Shown here one piece after another: positions 46,026 through 56,499 of a stretch of 64,000 bases of DNA. The stretch covers positions 3,224,001 to 3,288,000 of the forward strand of contig CM034133.1 of NCBI GenBank assembly GCA_019914995.1, written 5' to 3'. This DNA is from Acanthochlamys bracteata. Taxonomy: Eukaryota > Streptophyta > Magnoliopsida > Pandanales > Velloziaceae. The notes under the pieces are model-generated. The model was not told where the DNA came from and made no database searches. It saw only the letters and a list, made by a program, of their open reading frames with translations. How positions within the stretch are numbered: position 1 is the first letter of the stretch; every line of letters begins with the position of its first letter. The position numbers were made by a program, and so were the translations under genes.

Positions 46026-49000
46026 GATAAAAATAAAAAAACCACCTATACAGTCAAATATTTCCTAATGAACTTTTAAGTAATTTCACCATTTAAACAG
46101 GAAAAAACTTAAGACCCTTATATTGTGGTCCTCATCTTGTGATGGGACAACGTGCAAGCCATGCCATAAGGAGAAAAAGTTCAGAGTGACATAGTATTTC
46201 CTTTAAGTAGCCTCTGAAGAAGGGCGTAATCTTTTTGATAAAGAAAGGGCGCTTAAAACCCTCATTAGGGCTGTGCAACTTTATTTATTGCCTCCGACGC
46301 TCAAAGCATGGACTTGGGCCAAATTTCCAAATGTGCTTGCCAGTGAAACACAGAATGGTGTAGTAAAAATGAACTAGCCTTACCTGGGAGAGTCTTCCAG
46401 CATCCAGGGCCTGGCGAAATCGAGACTCCAAGGAATCTTGAACTGCTTTGACTTCTTTTTCAGGAACAGCGAAGCATATTGAATGCTCACTACTTGCCTG
46501 CATCCGATACCATATGTAGAATAAATTTCATGAAGATATCATAATGGAAAATACCCGAAAAGTAGACAAATGAAAAGGAAAAAGAAAAACCTGAGATATC
46601 ATGATGACATTAGCTCCCACATCTTTAACAGCACCAAATATGTCACTTGCTGTGCCAGGAACACCAGCCATTCCAGTTCTACAAGTAAAAAGTTCAGAAG
46701 ATACCTTAATCGACAAGAACACAGTTTGACAACATGCCTTATTCTCCAACTGAAGAGTTCAAAATTGTAAGCTGATAAGAAAATTACACGCTTACCCTTC
46801 AACGTTAACTAATGCCAGATTATCTATGGTAGCAAATGCTTTCACGACAGAATCTAAACTTTGTTGATCTCTACTTTCTGCAACAGGCTGCTGGCATATA
46901 GTTGTACCACCAGCAGACAGATTAAAAGCGTTTTTGATTCTGATGGGAATTTGGTCCTTCATGACAGGAATTATGGTGCGAGGGTGCAGAACATTTGCTC
47001 CAAAGTAAGACTACACCAAAAATAATACCCAGTAATGACCCAATAGCTAGACGTCTAGAACGCAAAATCAAAATTTGAAGGAAAAAAAAAAGAAGAAAAA
47101 GTACAAACTAAAGTCTTACCATTTCCCAAGCCTCTTGATAAGACAGTGAGCTCAATATTACAGCCTCATTAACTGAAATACATAAGAAAATAATAAACAT
47201 CTCATACGTTTTGCAATTCATACATGATCACCATATTACGTTTGAAGATTCAAAGTGGCATCCTGAGGTAATATACCAAGTATATAAGATAAAACCTGAG
47301 ACAATAGACTATAAGATCTGCCTCTTATAAGGAAAGAGAGTAGGTAAAGATGATAAGACCTGAGACAACAGATTTTAACATCTACCTCTTTTAAGGAAAA
47401 GAGAGTAGGTAAAGATGTAAGACAAGGATCCAACATAGAGCCATCAGTCATGAAAGAGAGAAAAGCAAAGACATATTTTCATAGAAAAAGTGACAATTTG
47501 GATCACTATACAAACAATGTTCTAAGAACACCAGTACTGACCAAAGCAACACAATGAGTATCAAATGATCACAAATTAATAATGCTTAGTTTCACTATGA
47601 AAATTAACAGAGCCAAATATCTACACTCCAGAAAAAACTGACGAAAAGATTTTTTAGACTTATGTAAAATGAATCTTAATGTGTGAAAAAATCTAAAGAG
47701 TCTTCTGAAAGAATAGTTTAACCATGAGAATTATAATGCCTAAACAAGATTACCACTAAAAGGCTGCAACAGGGGGTAGAGTCCAAGTACCTAACCAGCA
47801 TTACACACAAAATTGGAAATAAAATTAAAAAACAACCAAAGAAAAAACCTTTTCTAGGATCTGCACTGTATACACCGTCCACATCTGTCCAAATGGTAAC
47901 TTGACGAGCCTTAACAAGAGCACCAAGAATGGCTGCAGAGAAGTCACTTCCATCCCTTTTTAAAGTTGTTGGGATCTTTTGTGGTGTACTAGCAATGAAC
48001 CCAGTAGCAATTATTGTATCTGCTCTACTTTGGCTAAACCATTTCTCTAGCCTTCTCTCAGATTCGACATAATCTGGATCAACTTGGTTGGAACTGACAG
48101 GATTTACAATAAGAACTTCTCTTGTGTCCATCCAACTGCATGGTGTCCCGCTCTAAACATGCATAGATGCTATCAGAAAACAAATGTCTTTTAAAAGGAA
48201 ATAAAATAGAATCCAAGTTCAATGCTTACAACCATACCTTTATAATAAAATATGCTAATATTTGAGCAGACCATAATTCTCCATGTCCTACAACAAAATC
48301 TGAAAAGTTCTCTGTAGCATGACCAGCTGTCCATAAAACATAGATGCATCAGAACAGAAAAGGAAAAATCAGCTTAATAAAAAAATGAGCATGCATTTAA
48401 ATAAAAAAAGGACACGTGCTTGTCAAATCAGATTAAAGATAAAACCACAATTGAAAGGCCAGAAAGTTTGCATCTAGGAAATGGTGAAAGAAAGAATATG
48501 TAGTGATCTAAGGTTCTTGCACTACTACACAAAAATGTGTCATTAACGGATCAGATACAAGAGCTTTACAGCAGATTATAACTGAAAGAACCATGTCGTA
48601 ATTCTTTAAAAAGATTCCTTCCCCATGACACTGTTTACAATGTACGAACAAACTGTAATGACCTAGAAACACCTCCAGGATACCTTAACTCTGTTAAAAT
48701 TACCAAAAAGGATCTCAAGAGCATTGGATTCTACCCTGTTAAAAACATGGCACTACAAAAACTAACTCATGCAATTCTGACAAAGTTAGACATCATAAGC
48801 TAAGATGTTTCATTCTGCAGGACTATGTAATCCATGGATGCAAGCAAAGTATTTCAAAGTCAACCAAAGAGAAGATCATGGCAGTATGCAATAACTCAAT
48901 GCAAATAACTCAATACTAAGTTTGAGAAAAGAAACATGTAAATCAGAGAAGATGACTCCAAACCTATAAAAATAGCACGAAGCATCACTTTGAGATTGGC

Positions 49001-50035
49001 AATATCATTGTTTAATTGAGCTAAGAATTCCGCAAGATCGTCTCCAGAAAGAAGTTCCTCAGCTGTAAGCCTATGCTTCTCAAAAACATCATTAAGAGCT
49101 GCGACATAAGACTCGTCCCTTGACTGAGCCTTCTGGACAAGGTTGTACAACATGTCGGTCACCTTAGACATTGCTGATACAACTACTAGTTTTTTCTCGG
49201 ATTCGTCGCTCATTGTAATTTCTGCAACATTCTTTATTCTATTCGCGGTGCCCATACATGTTCCTCCAAACTTATGGACAGACCATACGTCACCTTTTAT
49301 AAGATTTGTTTTAGCATCCGTTTCGACAAAAGCACCTGAAAATATTTAATAAATCATGAATATGTTTGTGAAAAACAAGGCTAAAGAGAAAAAAGTTATT
49401 TGATGTGGTTTGACAAGGTTTAATATCAAAACATAGAATACTAAGAATAGTGAATACATCCTATGAGGTGAAAATAATCATTACCTGTGACCGAAGCGAA
49501 CGTATGGTTATTAGATATGTCCTTCAATGTGCACCCAATTCTAAACCATCAATTAAAAGTCCACAATTAATACGGAATGCAAGCAAAAATGAATACTTGC
49601 TTAAAGCAACAAATACATGTACGGTTGAGTATCTATAAAAACAACAAAAAATAGTCAATTCACCTTAGAGATCCATCACATGGTTTTGCTTGCCTTCTCC
49701 TGAGACTACAAGCAGCTCGTCTCTTCACTATATTTCGGCTGCAATAAGAAATCGTTAAAAAAACTTAGAAAATAAACAATGCAGCAGTACTCCATGAATC
49801 CGATTCAACAGCTAGGAGGAAGAAAAGCATGCTCTTCTTGAAATTGTACCCAGAAAAAAAAGGTAACACTTAGCAACACTATGAAGAATAAAACATGAAT
49901 TATCCGAAAGAGTGCAGACCTGAAAGAGAGGAGAGGGAGAGAAGAAGAAGAAGAAGCAGACGTATCTTCGATAGAGCGGCGGACGGCGGCATCGGGAGCG
50001 ACGGAGACGGCAGCGGCGGCGGAGAGAGTTCCCAT
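41935..50035 (-). CDS. AKHSDH: Bifunctional aspartokinase/homoserine dehydrogenase, chloroplastic
   Basis: Predicted 929-residue protein from 19 minus-strand exons, all in frame: 50035-49920, 49738-49664, 49540-49485, 49335-48964, 48326-48238, 48152-47849, 47172-47120, 47010-46796, 46678-46591, 46497-46384, 45968-45870, 45785-45591, 45227-45145, 44309-44084, 43306-43161, 42976-42841, 42564-42481, 42400-42308 and 42180-41935. A Ser/Ala-rich plastid transit peptide precedes the kinase domain, which opens with WSVHKFGGTCMGTANR (K104) and includes TTLKRDGSDFSAAILGAL. Two ACT domains follow (VEGTGMAGVPGTASDIFGAV; SEYNITVVLKEEDC). The dehydrogenase half starts with the Rossmann glycine loop VGIIGPGLIGATLL (about 573-586), then VTPNKKANSGPL and GYTEPDPRDDLSGTDVARK. 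It carries out the first and third steps of the aspartate pathway to threonine, methionine and isoleucine. Plant enzymes of this type are inhibited by threonine through the ACT domains. Confidence 0.96.
45972..46025. repeat. (TAA)n microsatellite in an AKHSDH intron
   Basis: About 17 uninterrupted AAT/TAA triplets lie immediately upstream (minus strand) of the acceptor of the exon at 45968-45870, ending only a few bases from it. Length change here would alter the branch-point to acceptor region of the intron. Confidence 0.95.
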
Positions 50036-50304
50036 TTCGGTGACCGATAAAGTAGAAAGCAGCGAGTGATTAGTGTTTTCTGCCTAATACAGTCGCTCAG
50101 ATTACATAAACAATAAAACACCGGAGTAGAGTCTCGATTCTAAATTGCGGTTCGGTCGCTTTCATAGCAACCAGTGATATGCAACTAGTTGCTTTGTGAG
50201 TCCCCCTACATATATATTTTTAACAGCAGCAGTACAGTAGTGTTTAGTATGTTAAATAAAAAGACCAGACAAATGACAGTTTCCCTATATATGATATCAT
50301 CATC

Positions 50305-51040
50305 CAAAATCGATCTATTTAATCAGAATTAGAGTTAAAAAATTTGATCCATATAAATATATGAGTTGGATTAAGTTGAACGAATTTGATCCGGTTATTA
50401 AATAGATCGATCTGAGTTAATTCGAAATTGATAAACCATTCCGAATTATCATATTGTGAAAAAATAATATTTAATTTTTTATTTTTATATATTAAAATAT
50501 TGGCAATAAAAATAATCGATAATAGTAATTTATAAATTATTAAATTATGTGATATTTTTAATTAATTATTATTTTTATAATTTAGTAAAATAGTATAAGA
50601 TGAGAATTATAATATTATCGAAAGTATTACTATATAGGTATTTCTGTAATAACGAACTTGAATTTCGTATAAAAATTTTTAACAAAATTTTGTTAGATAG
50701 CTATGTTTATCAAAAATTTTATCAAAATTATTAGTATATTTATAATCATAAATTTCAGTTGTCACCACATATTTTCAAAAAATAAAAATAAAAATAAATT
50801 TTTTTGGATATTTTAAGGACAGATAAAGATACTAAAGAATGCACATTTAGACGAGTATTCACTATATGTCATCACTAAAAATATCGTGCACTTTCATTAT
50901 AATTAATTTTATAACTTCGCTGAATTTTAAAATTATAAAATTAATAATTAATAATTTTAATTATTAAATAGGTCGATTTAAATTTGATCCGTTTATTAAA
51001 TAGGTCGATCCGAAATCGATCTACGAATCCAAATTGCCAC
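50305..51040. repeat. Repeat block with inverted ATCGAYCTATTTAAT ends
   Basis: ATCGATCTATTTAAT at 50309-50323 matches the reverse complement of ATTAAATAGGTCGAT at 50995-51009 with one mismatch. Two further direct copies of TTATTAAATAGRTCGAT occur inside, at about 50395-50410 and 50962-50977, beside TTTGATCC. The enclosed ~700 bp is AT-rich and non-coding. It could be a small non-autonomous element or a fragment of a larger repeat; no clear target duplication was found. Confidence 0.4.
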
Positions 51041-51859
51041 TCCTAAGTTTCCCTTCAATTGGGCCTATGATTATTGTAGGCTTAAAAAAAAAGATATTCT
51101 AAATTTCTTAAAATAAGTATATATTTTAGCTTAAAAAATAATTATATTTATAATGTATAATTTATTTATATTTTAAATTCTTTAAACTTTTTTATAATAC
51201 CATAGAAGAAAATTTTTATCAACAAGAAGTTGACCGGAAGATTAAGTGGATGTTTAAAATTTTATTATTTTCTTTTTATTCAAACTTTATTTAGTATTTT
51301 TTAATAAAATTTCTAAAATATTTATAAAACTTTAAAAAATTTAGAAGTATAGAATAATTTTACGTCGTCGAATTTTATTATTAAAAATTTCATTATTCTT
51401 TTGATAAAAAAATATGACTCATATTTTAAAAAATTTTAAACTATTCTCTTTTTTAAAAAATCATTTTAGTAATTACTTTCAAATATTCTCCATGAAGCAT
51501 TACCGAACATACGTTCATCTATTGTGATATGCTTCATACTAAATTAAAAATTATTTTGTATGTATAGTAGGATAATAGATGAGATGGTAATATTATTACT
51601 GCGAAGTGTTTGGTTACTGCTAGGACAAGGTATAGTAGGACAATTAGTTTGGTTATTAGCTTGAGAAGTGTTTTGTTGCCCTTTGATATTTGCAGCTTTG
51701 AAATAGTAGTTTTTCTTAATTTTTTCGTAAGAAAAAGATTCTTCATAACGCTTACTGCTATAAAACTTTTTATAGCCTTTAGAAAAATAGTTGAAATATA
51801 CTGAAAGTGGAAACTTATGAAGCTCTTATCTTTTTATTTTATCAAACAAGTGTAAAGTT

Positions 51860-52120
51860 GCATTTGGCATAGCGTTTCAAACGCGGCTTATTCATTTTTT
51901 TTTATTTTATATTTTTTAATATATATTTTATAAATATATAAAAAATTTATTTAAAAATTTAGAAAATGTAGAAAAATTATACGGAGTGAAAATCTTTTTA
52001 TTGCATATTTTTATTATTATTTTTTAAGTAAAAGAATAGAACTCGTTTTTTAAAAAAGATAAAAATATTTTTTATTTTAGAAAAGTTTTATTTTATAAGC
52101 ACTTCCGAACACACCCTTGG
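51860..52120. mobile_element. AT-rich MITE-like element, cluster copy 1
   Basis: Starts with GCATTTGGCATAGCGTTTCAA and ends near ATAAGCACTTCCGAACACAC. Internal blocks run TATTTTTTAATATATATTTT, TATAAATATATAAAA, CTTTTTATTGCATATTTTTA and ATAAAAATATTTTTTATTTT, in the same order as copies 2 and 3. No ORF is present, which fits a non-autonomous element. Confidence 0.55.
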
Positions 52121-52245
52121 TGTGAAAATGCAACAAATTTTGTTTTAATTCAGATGGTCACTGAAACTAAACCCACAAAAGAATGTAAAAAAAAAAAAAC
52201 AAACAAACAAACAATGTATACATGGAAAACTTACAAACACGCTGA

Positions 52246-52503
52246 GAGTGCATTTGAAAAAGCGTTTCTCAAACGCTAATTTTTATTTTTATATTTCATA
52301 TTTTTTAATATATTTTTTATAAATATATAAAAATTTATTTAAAAATTTTTAAAATATAAAAAATTTCTATCGTAGTAAGATCTTTTTATTACTTATTTTT
52401 ATTATTTTTTTAAATAAAACGAATAAAGCTTATTTTTTAAAAAAATAAAAATATTTTCTATTTTAAAAAAGTTCTACTTCATAAGTATTCTCAAACGCTC
52501 TCT
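52246..52503. mobile_element. AT-rich MITE-like element, cluster copy 2
   Basis: Starts GAGTGCATTTGAAAAAGCG followed by TTTCTCAAACGCT, and ends ATAAGTATTCTCAAACGCTC. The inverted relation between the start (AGCGTTTC) and the end (CAAACGCT) gives short, imperfect terminal inverted repeats. This is the best-preserved copy in the window and defines the family edges. Confidence 0.6.
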
Positions 52504-52523
52504 TATTGCTTTTATGGAAGCCT

Positions 52524-52745
52524 TAAGCGTTTGACGAAGCATTTCTAAAAATAATTTTTTAATTTTAATTATATATTTTTTAATAAATATTTAGAGAATC
52601 ATTTAAAAATTTAAAAAATATAAAAAAATTTTATATTATAAGATTTTTTATATCTTTTTTTTTAAATAAAAAAATATAACTTATTTTTAAAAAAAATAAA
52701 AATATTTTTTATTTTAAAAACGCTTCTAAATATTTCTAAATAGAA
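52524..52745. mobile_element. AT-rich MITE-like element, cluster copy 3
   Basis: Starts TTAAGCGTTTGACGAAGC and ends ATTTTAAAAACGCTTCTAAA. It has the same internal block order as copies 1 and 2 but is shorter and more eroded. Only about 20 bp separate it from copy 2, so insertion next to an existing copy or tandem duplication is likely. Confidence 0.55.
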
Positions 52746-53237
52746 AAATTCAAAGGGAGGAGGAAATCAATATGTGGAAAAGGCTATGGCCAACTTATGC
52801 CCTTTGAGTAAACACAACTCCCAGCTTGAGGAAGCTTACATTTACTCACTTTTGTTCTCACGGCGCTATCATCACTCTTCTTACAATCAGTTGGATTAGG
52901 TGCTTAGAAACAGGGGAAAATGATTGAATTTACCTGATTTCATGGACATGCCAAACTTTGCTTTCATTCGGGTTATGTAAATTTCATAGCAGATTTTTGC
53001 AAGTCCAGCTTTAGATATGGGTTAGTATTAGATTAAAACAGCTCAAATGTACATTATGTATTTACAGAATCTATATGCAGGTCCAGATATACGATTATAT
53101 AGATTTCTCAGGAAACTCCATTGTTACACTGAAAATCTTTTTGTTCTTCTTTTAATATATGAAGGCTTTAGAGAAACGGACTACTGATAATTTGTTTGTA
53201 TCAGATATAGGTATTTTTAGTATGGATAATAGCTTTG

Positions 53238-54927
53238 TGTTGGAACTCTTAAAAGTTGATTTTGATGATAACAATACATTAAGAATTATGATTTGTATTT
53301 TAGGATAGACTGAAAACTTGAAATCAAGTTATGCAGAAACAGATCTATTATATATTAAATAAAGAACAAGCAAGTTAGGACAAAATAAAATTGACAGAGT
53401 CAACAAACAACTAACTGTTCAACTACTAATTATATGAGATATTTTCTCATAAAATAGATGATCAAATTCTGCTTGAGAAAGTTCCTGCTTAAGCTTCAAT
53501 TTCAAAATACTAAAATTATATACACCACTGAAGCAAATCACACTGCATAAGATCTACTTAGCCAAGAATTATTTTCATTCACAAGAAGAATCAAGTTCAA
53601 TTTTTAACAAAAAAAGAAATGTAGCAGACCCATTATACTAAGCAGAAAGCTACTAAGCAAAGTCGAGCATTTTGAAATCCAGCTCGTTTAGAGCAGTCAA
53701 CCCAGCAAATTTTATCAAATCAAGAGAAGCCAACTCAGCCGAAGATAACTTAAAAAAGAAAACTCAGCTGGACTCATCAATTGTCGCGGACGGGAGATTC
53801 AAATTGCCTTCATCGATGCATTTAGTGCCGTTGGAAGACCTGCACTAGAATAGCAAAAACAAATCCTAGAGTAGCTGACTGATCACTGAAAAAATCTCAT
53901 CTCTGTCTTTAATGATTTGCCGCTGCTCAGAGACATCAACGGATTAAGAGAATGTTTGGAAGTGCTTATTAGAAAGGAGCTTTTCGAAAAAGAGAGCTAT
54001 TTTGAAATTTTTTTAAAAACGAGCTTTATTTTTTTACTTAAAAAATTAATAAAAATAACTAATAAGAAGATTTTACAATGTAGAATTTTTTTGTACTATT
54101 AAAATTTTTTTTAAATTTTATAAAATATTCTAGAAGCTTTATTTCGAAGAGTGAAATGAAAAATTAGGAGAGAAAAGCTTCCCCAATAGCCTAATCCTCC
54201 AACGAGAAGAACCAGCCACCTAAGAAAGAAAGCATTATAAAAAACAAAGAGGTTGCAGAACAAAGAGTAAAATATTGAGCAGGAATTTTAAATTCAAATC
54301 TGCCGCATATTAGCCAAAACCTCTCAAATTCATATTGGTGTCGATCATTACTGAATATCATTTTCAGCAATATATTTGATCATCTTAACTGAAACTCTTA
54401 CTCATTTAAATTGAGATAGATCTTGTGCTTACATCTGCTTTTATTGAGTCACCTGTATACGCGTGTTCAACTGCTGGATGCATTTGGTAAAGAAGCTCGG
54501 TTGGAGTTTGGAGACAGCTTTTAGACTTTATAATAAGGTTAGGTTGTCAGTCAGAAGATTATAATGTCCAGTAGGCTGAAAAGAATTATTTTGATGAAAA
54601 TTTTTTGACAATAAATGTGTTTGGTGAAGCACTTTGCTCTTAGTTTGTGTAGTTTATTAAAAGTCTAGTAAAGCTTTGGCTCTTGTGATAGAGCAGCTCA
54701 TGGATGTAGACAAAAAAATTACCGAACCACGTAAAATCTTCTTTTATATTTAATCTAATATAGATAGCCATAATAACTTATATATAATGCTTATTGTTTG
54801 TAGAGTATAAATCTACTCACAGTTAGCTGACAATTTACTGTGTATAGAATTATAATTACGAAAATTTTTATTTATCAATTCAATTCACTCCTCCTTTTTT
54901 TAAGTTGATTTTGCTGGAACATCAACA
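53238..54927. mobile_element. Solo LTR of a Ty1/copia-type retrotransposon
   Basis: The 1690-bp element begins TGTTGGAACTCTTAAAAG and ends TGGAACATCAACA, giving the canonical TG...CA with matching inverted ends (TGTTG / CAACA). It is flanked on both sides by the identical 5-bp sequence CTTTG (53233-53237 and 54928-54932), a perfect target-site duplication. The first bases (GATTTTGATGATAACAA) and the last (CAATTCACTCCTCC then TTAAGTTGATTTTG) resemble typical plant copia LTR ends. There is no primer-binding site, gag-pol or second LTR next to it, as expected after LTR-LTR recombination. An AT-rich element is nested inside. Superfamily assignment is from end sequence only. Confidence 0.85.
53945..54175. 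mobile_element. AT-rich MITE-like element nested in the solo LTR
   Basis: From AGAATGTTTGGAAGTGCTT through long A/T blocks (ACTTAAAAAATTAATAAAAA; AATTTTATAAAATATTC) to TAGAAGCTTTATTTCGAAG, this follows the same layout as the copies at 51.9-52.7 kb. Its position inside the LTR means that it inserted after the LTR, or that the progenitor LTR already carried it. Confidence 0.45.
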
Positions 54928-55268
54928 CTTTGTTTTTACATTTAAAGATTGTCATTCATTGTTATAGATGGCTAGGTAAGTGCATTAAGGGGTCTTTTAA
55001 GATTGTTTAAAAAAGAGCTTTTAAAGCAAAAAAGATTTTGTCATTTTTTGGCACCTAAAAAATAATTATACATATAAAAAAATAAAAAATATAAAATATA
55101 TAGAAGATTTTTTCTTTAAAAATAAAAATATGAAAAGGAGATGGAATAAAGAGCTTTAAGCCATTTAAAATATTCAAGGTTTTTCAGAATAAAGTCAATA
55201 AATTCTCTGGTTATAATAAAATAAGTTCTAAAAAATAAATTTTTTCAAAAGTAAATTTGTAAGTGAGT

Positions 55269-55350
55269 TGAATTTTATATTTGATTGTACTTATAAATGA
55301 AATCTGAAGTTTCAGATTTCATTTATAAATACAATCAAATATAAAATTCA
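55269..55350. repeat. 82-bp near-perfect palindrome (hairpin)
   Basis: Two 40-bp arms (55269-55308 and 55311-55350) are reverse complements with a single mismatch, separated by a 2-base centre (GT). The centre reads AAATCTGAAGTTTCAGATTT. The flanks also carry a near-direct repeat, TTGTAAGTGAGTTGA before and TTGTAAGTAAGTTGA after. The arms contain no ORF. Confidence 0.95.
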
Positions 55351-56499
55351 CTTGTAAGTAAGTTGAGTTTTTGGAGAGACATGTAAGTTGGGGAAGAATG
55401 GAAATATGCCATAAGTGACAATTGTTATGTACGTTCAGTGTAGTGTACAGCAATTCACTTGCTCTTCATTTGCAAACAATCTTCTTCTTCTTCTACCATA
55501 AAGAGCAGTACTTGTTTTTTGTTGTATCAATGATCTGTGAAGTTGTTTTAACTCATGTACAATGAAAACACATTTTCAGAAGAAGGGAACTAGTTCATTG
55601 CTGATTATGAATTATTTCGTTTTCATTAAAGTCAACTTCAGAGTCTTCAACTACAGAACCAACAATTCTTTTTCAAATCATTAAAGTACTTTTAGATCGT
55701 GTTATAAATATTCGAAAGTAAGTTCTGCAAATATAAATTTTATATAAATATTTTTTTAAAAATGAGTTAGAAATGAATTAAATTTTTATATTTTGAAAAT
55801 ATGTTGAAAGTGAGAAAAATGGTGTTGTAAAAATTAGAAGATAAGTTTCTAAATAATAAAATAAAAATAAAATTTTTAATGAATAACTGAAACACAAATT
55901 TTTAAAAAATTTCAAATTTAACAGAAAAAACTAAAATTTTCGAAATTTTGAAACACTAGCATCTCTTACAACTAATTCTTGCTATCGATAGTTGCTAGCT
56001 ATATGCAAATAAGTAGGGTTTATTGTCTGGAAGTGATTTGTGAGAACTGAATTTCAAAAAATTGAAAAATAAACTTTTAAAAGTAAATTTATAATAGTAA
56101 ATATAAGAAGTAAACGAAGGAAATTTTTTGATGTGATGGAATCGTTACAAGTCCTTTAAACTAACTTTTTAACAAATAGAAGCCCATGAAAGAGCATTTC
56201 CTGCGGACACATACACAGAAAGCCCAAACGGTTAATTATTGGGCTTTATTTATAAAGCCCAGCTCATTAAGAGCGTTCGAGGAAATATTCCGAACATATT
56301 GCTTCCTGGCGAACTGTACTTCATCAGATTTTTTATTTTTATTTGATTTTATTTTGTTTCTTGTTGTTGAATTGTACTGGAAGAGCTCGTGCTATTAATT
56401 TGTTCTTCTAGAAGAATAAACATAGAAATTTAGGCTGACTTGACTCTGTTCAATTCAATTCTCTCTGTCTCGGAGAAATTTCTTCCATTGCTGCTAAAC

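Noticed and set aside
53880-53945. Coding remnant of retrotransposon gag inside the LTR
   Set aside because: A short minus-strand frame reads plausibly, but LTRs are non-coding and the piece is too short to support.
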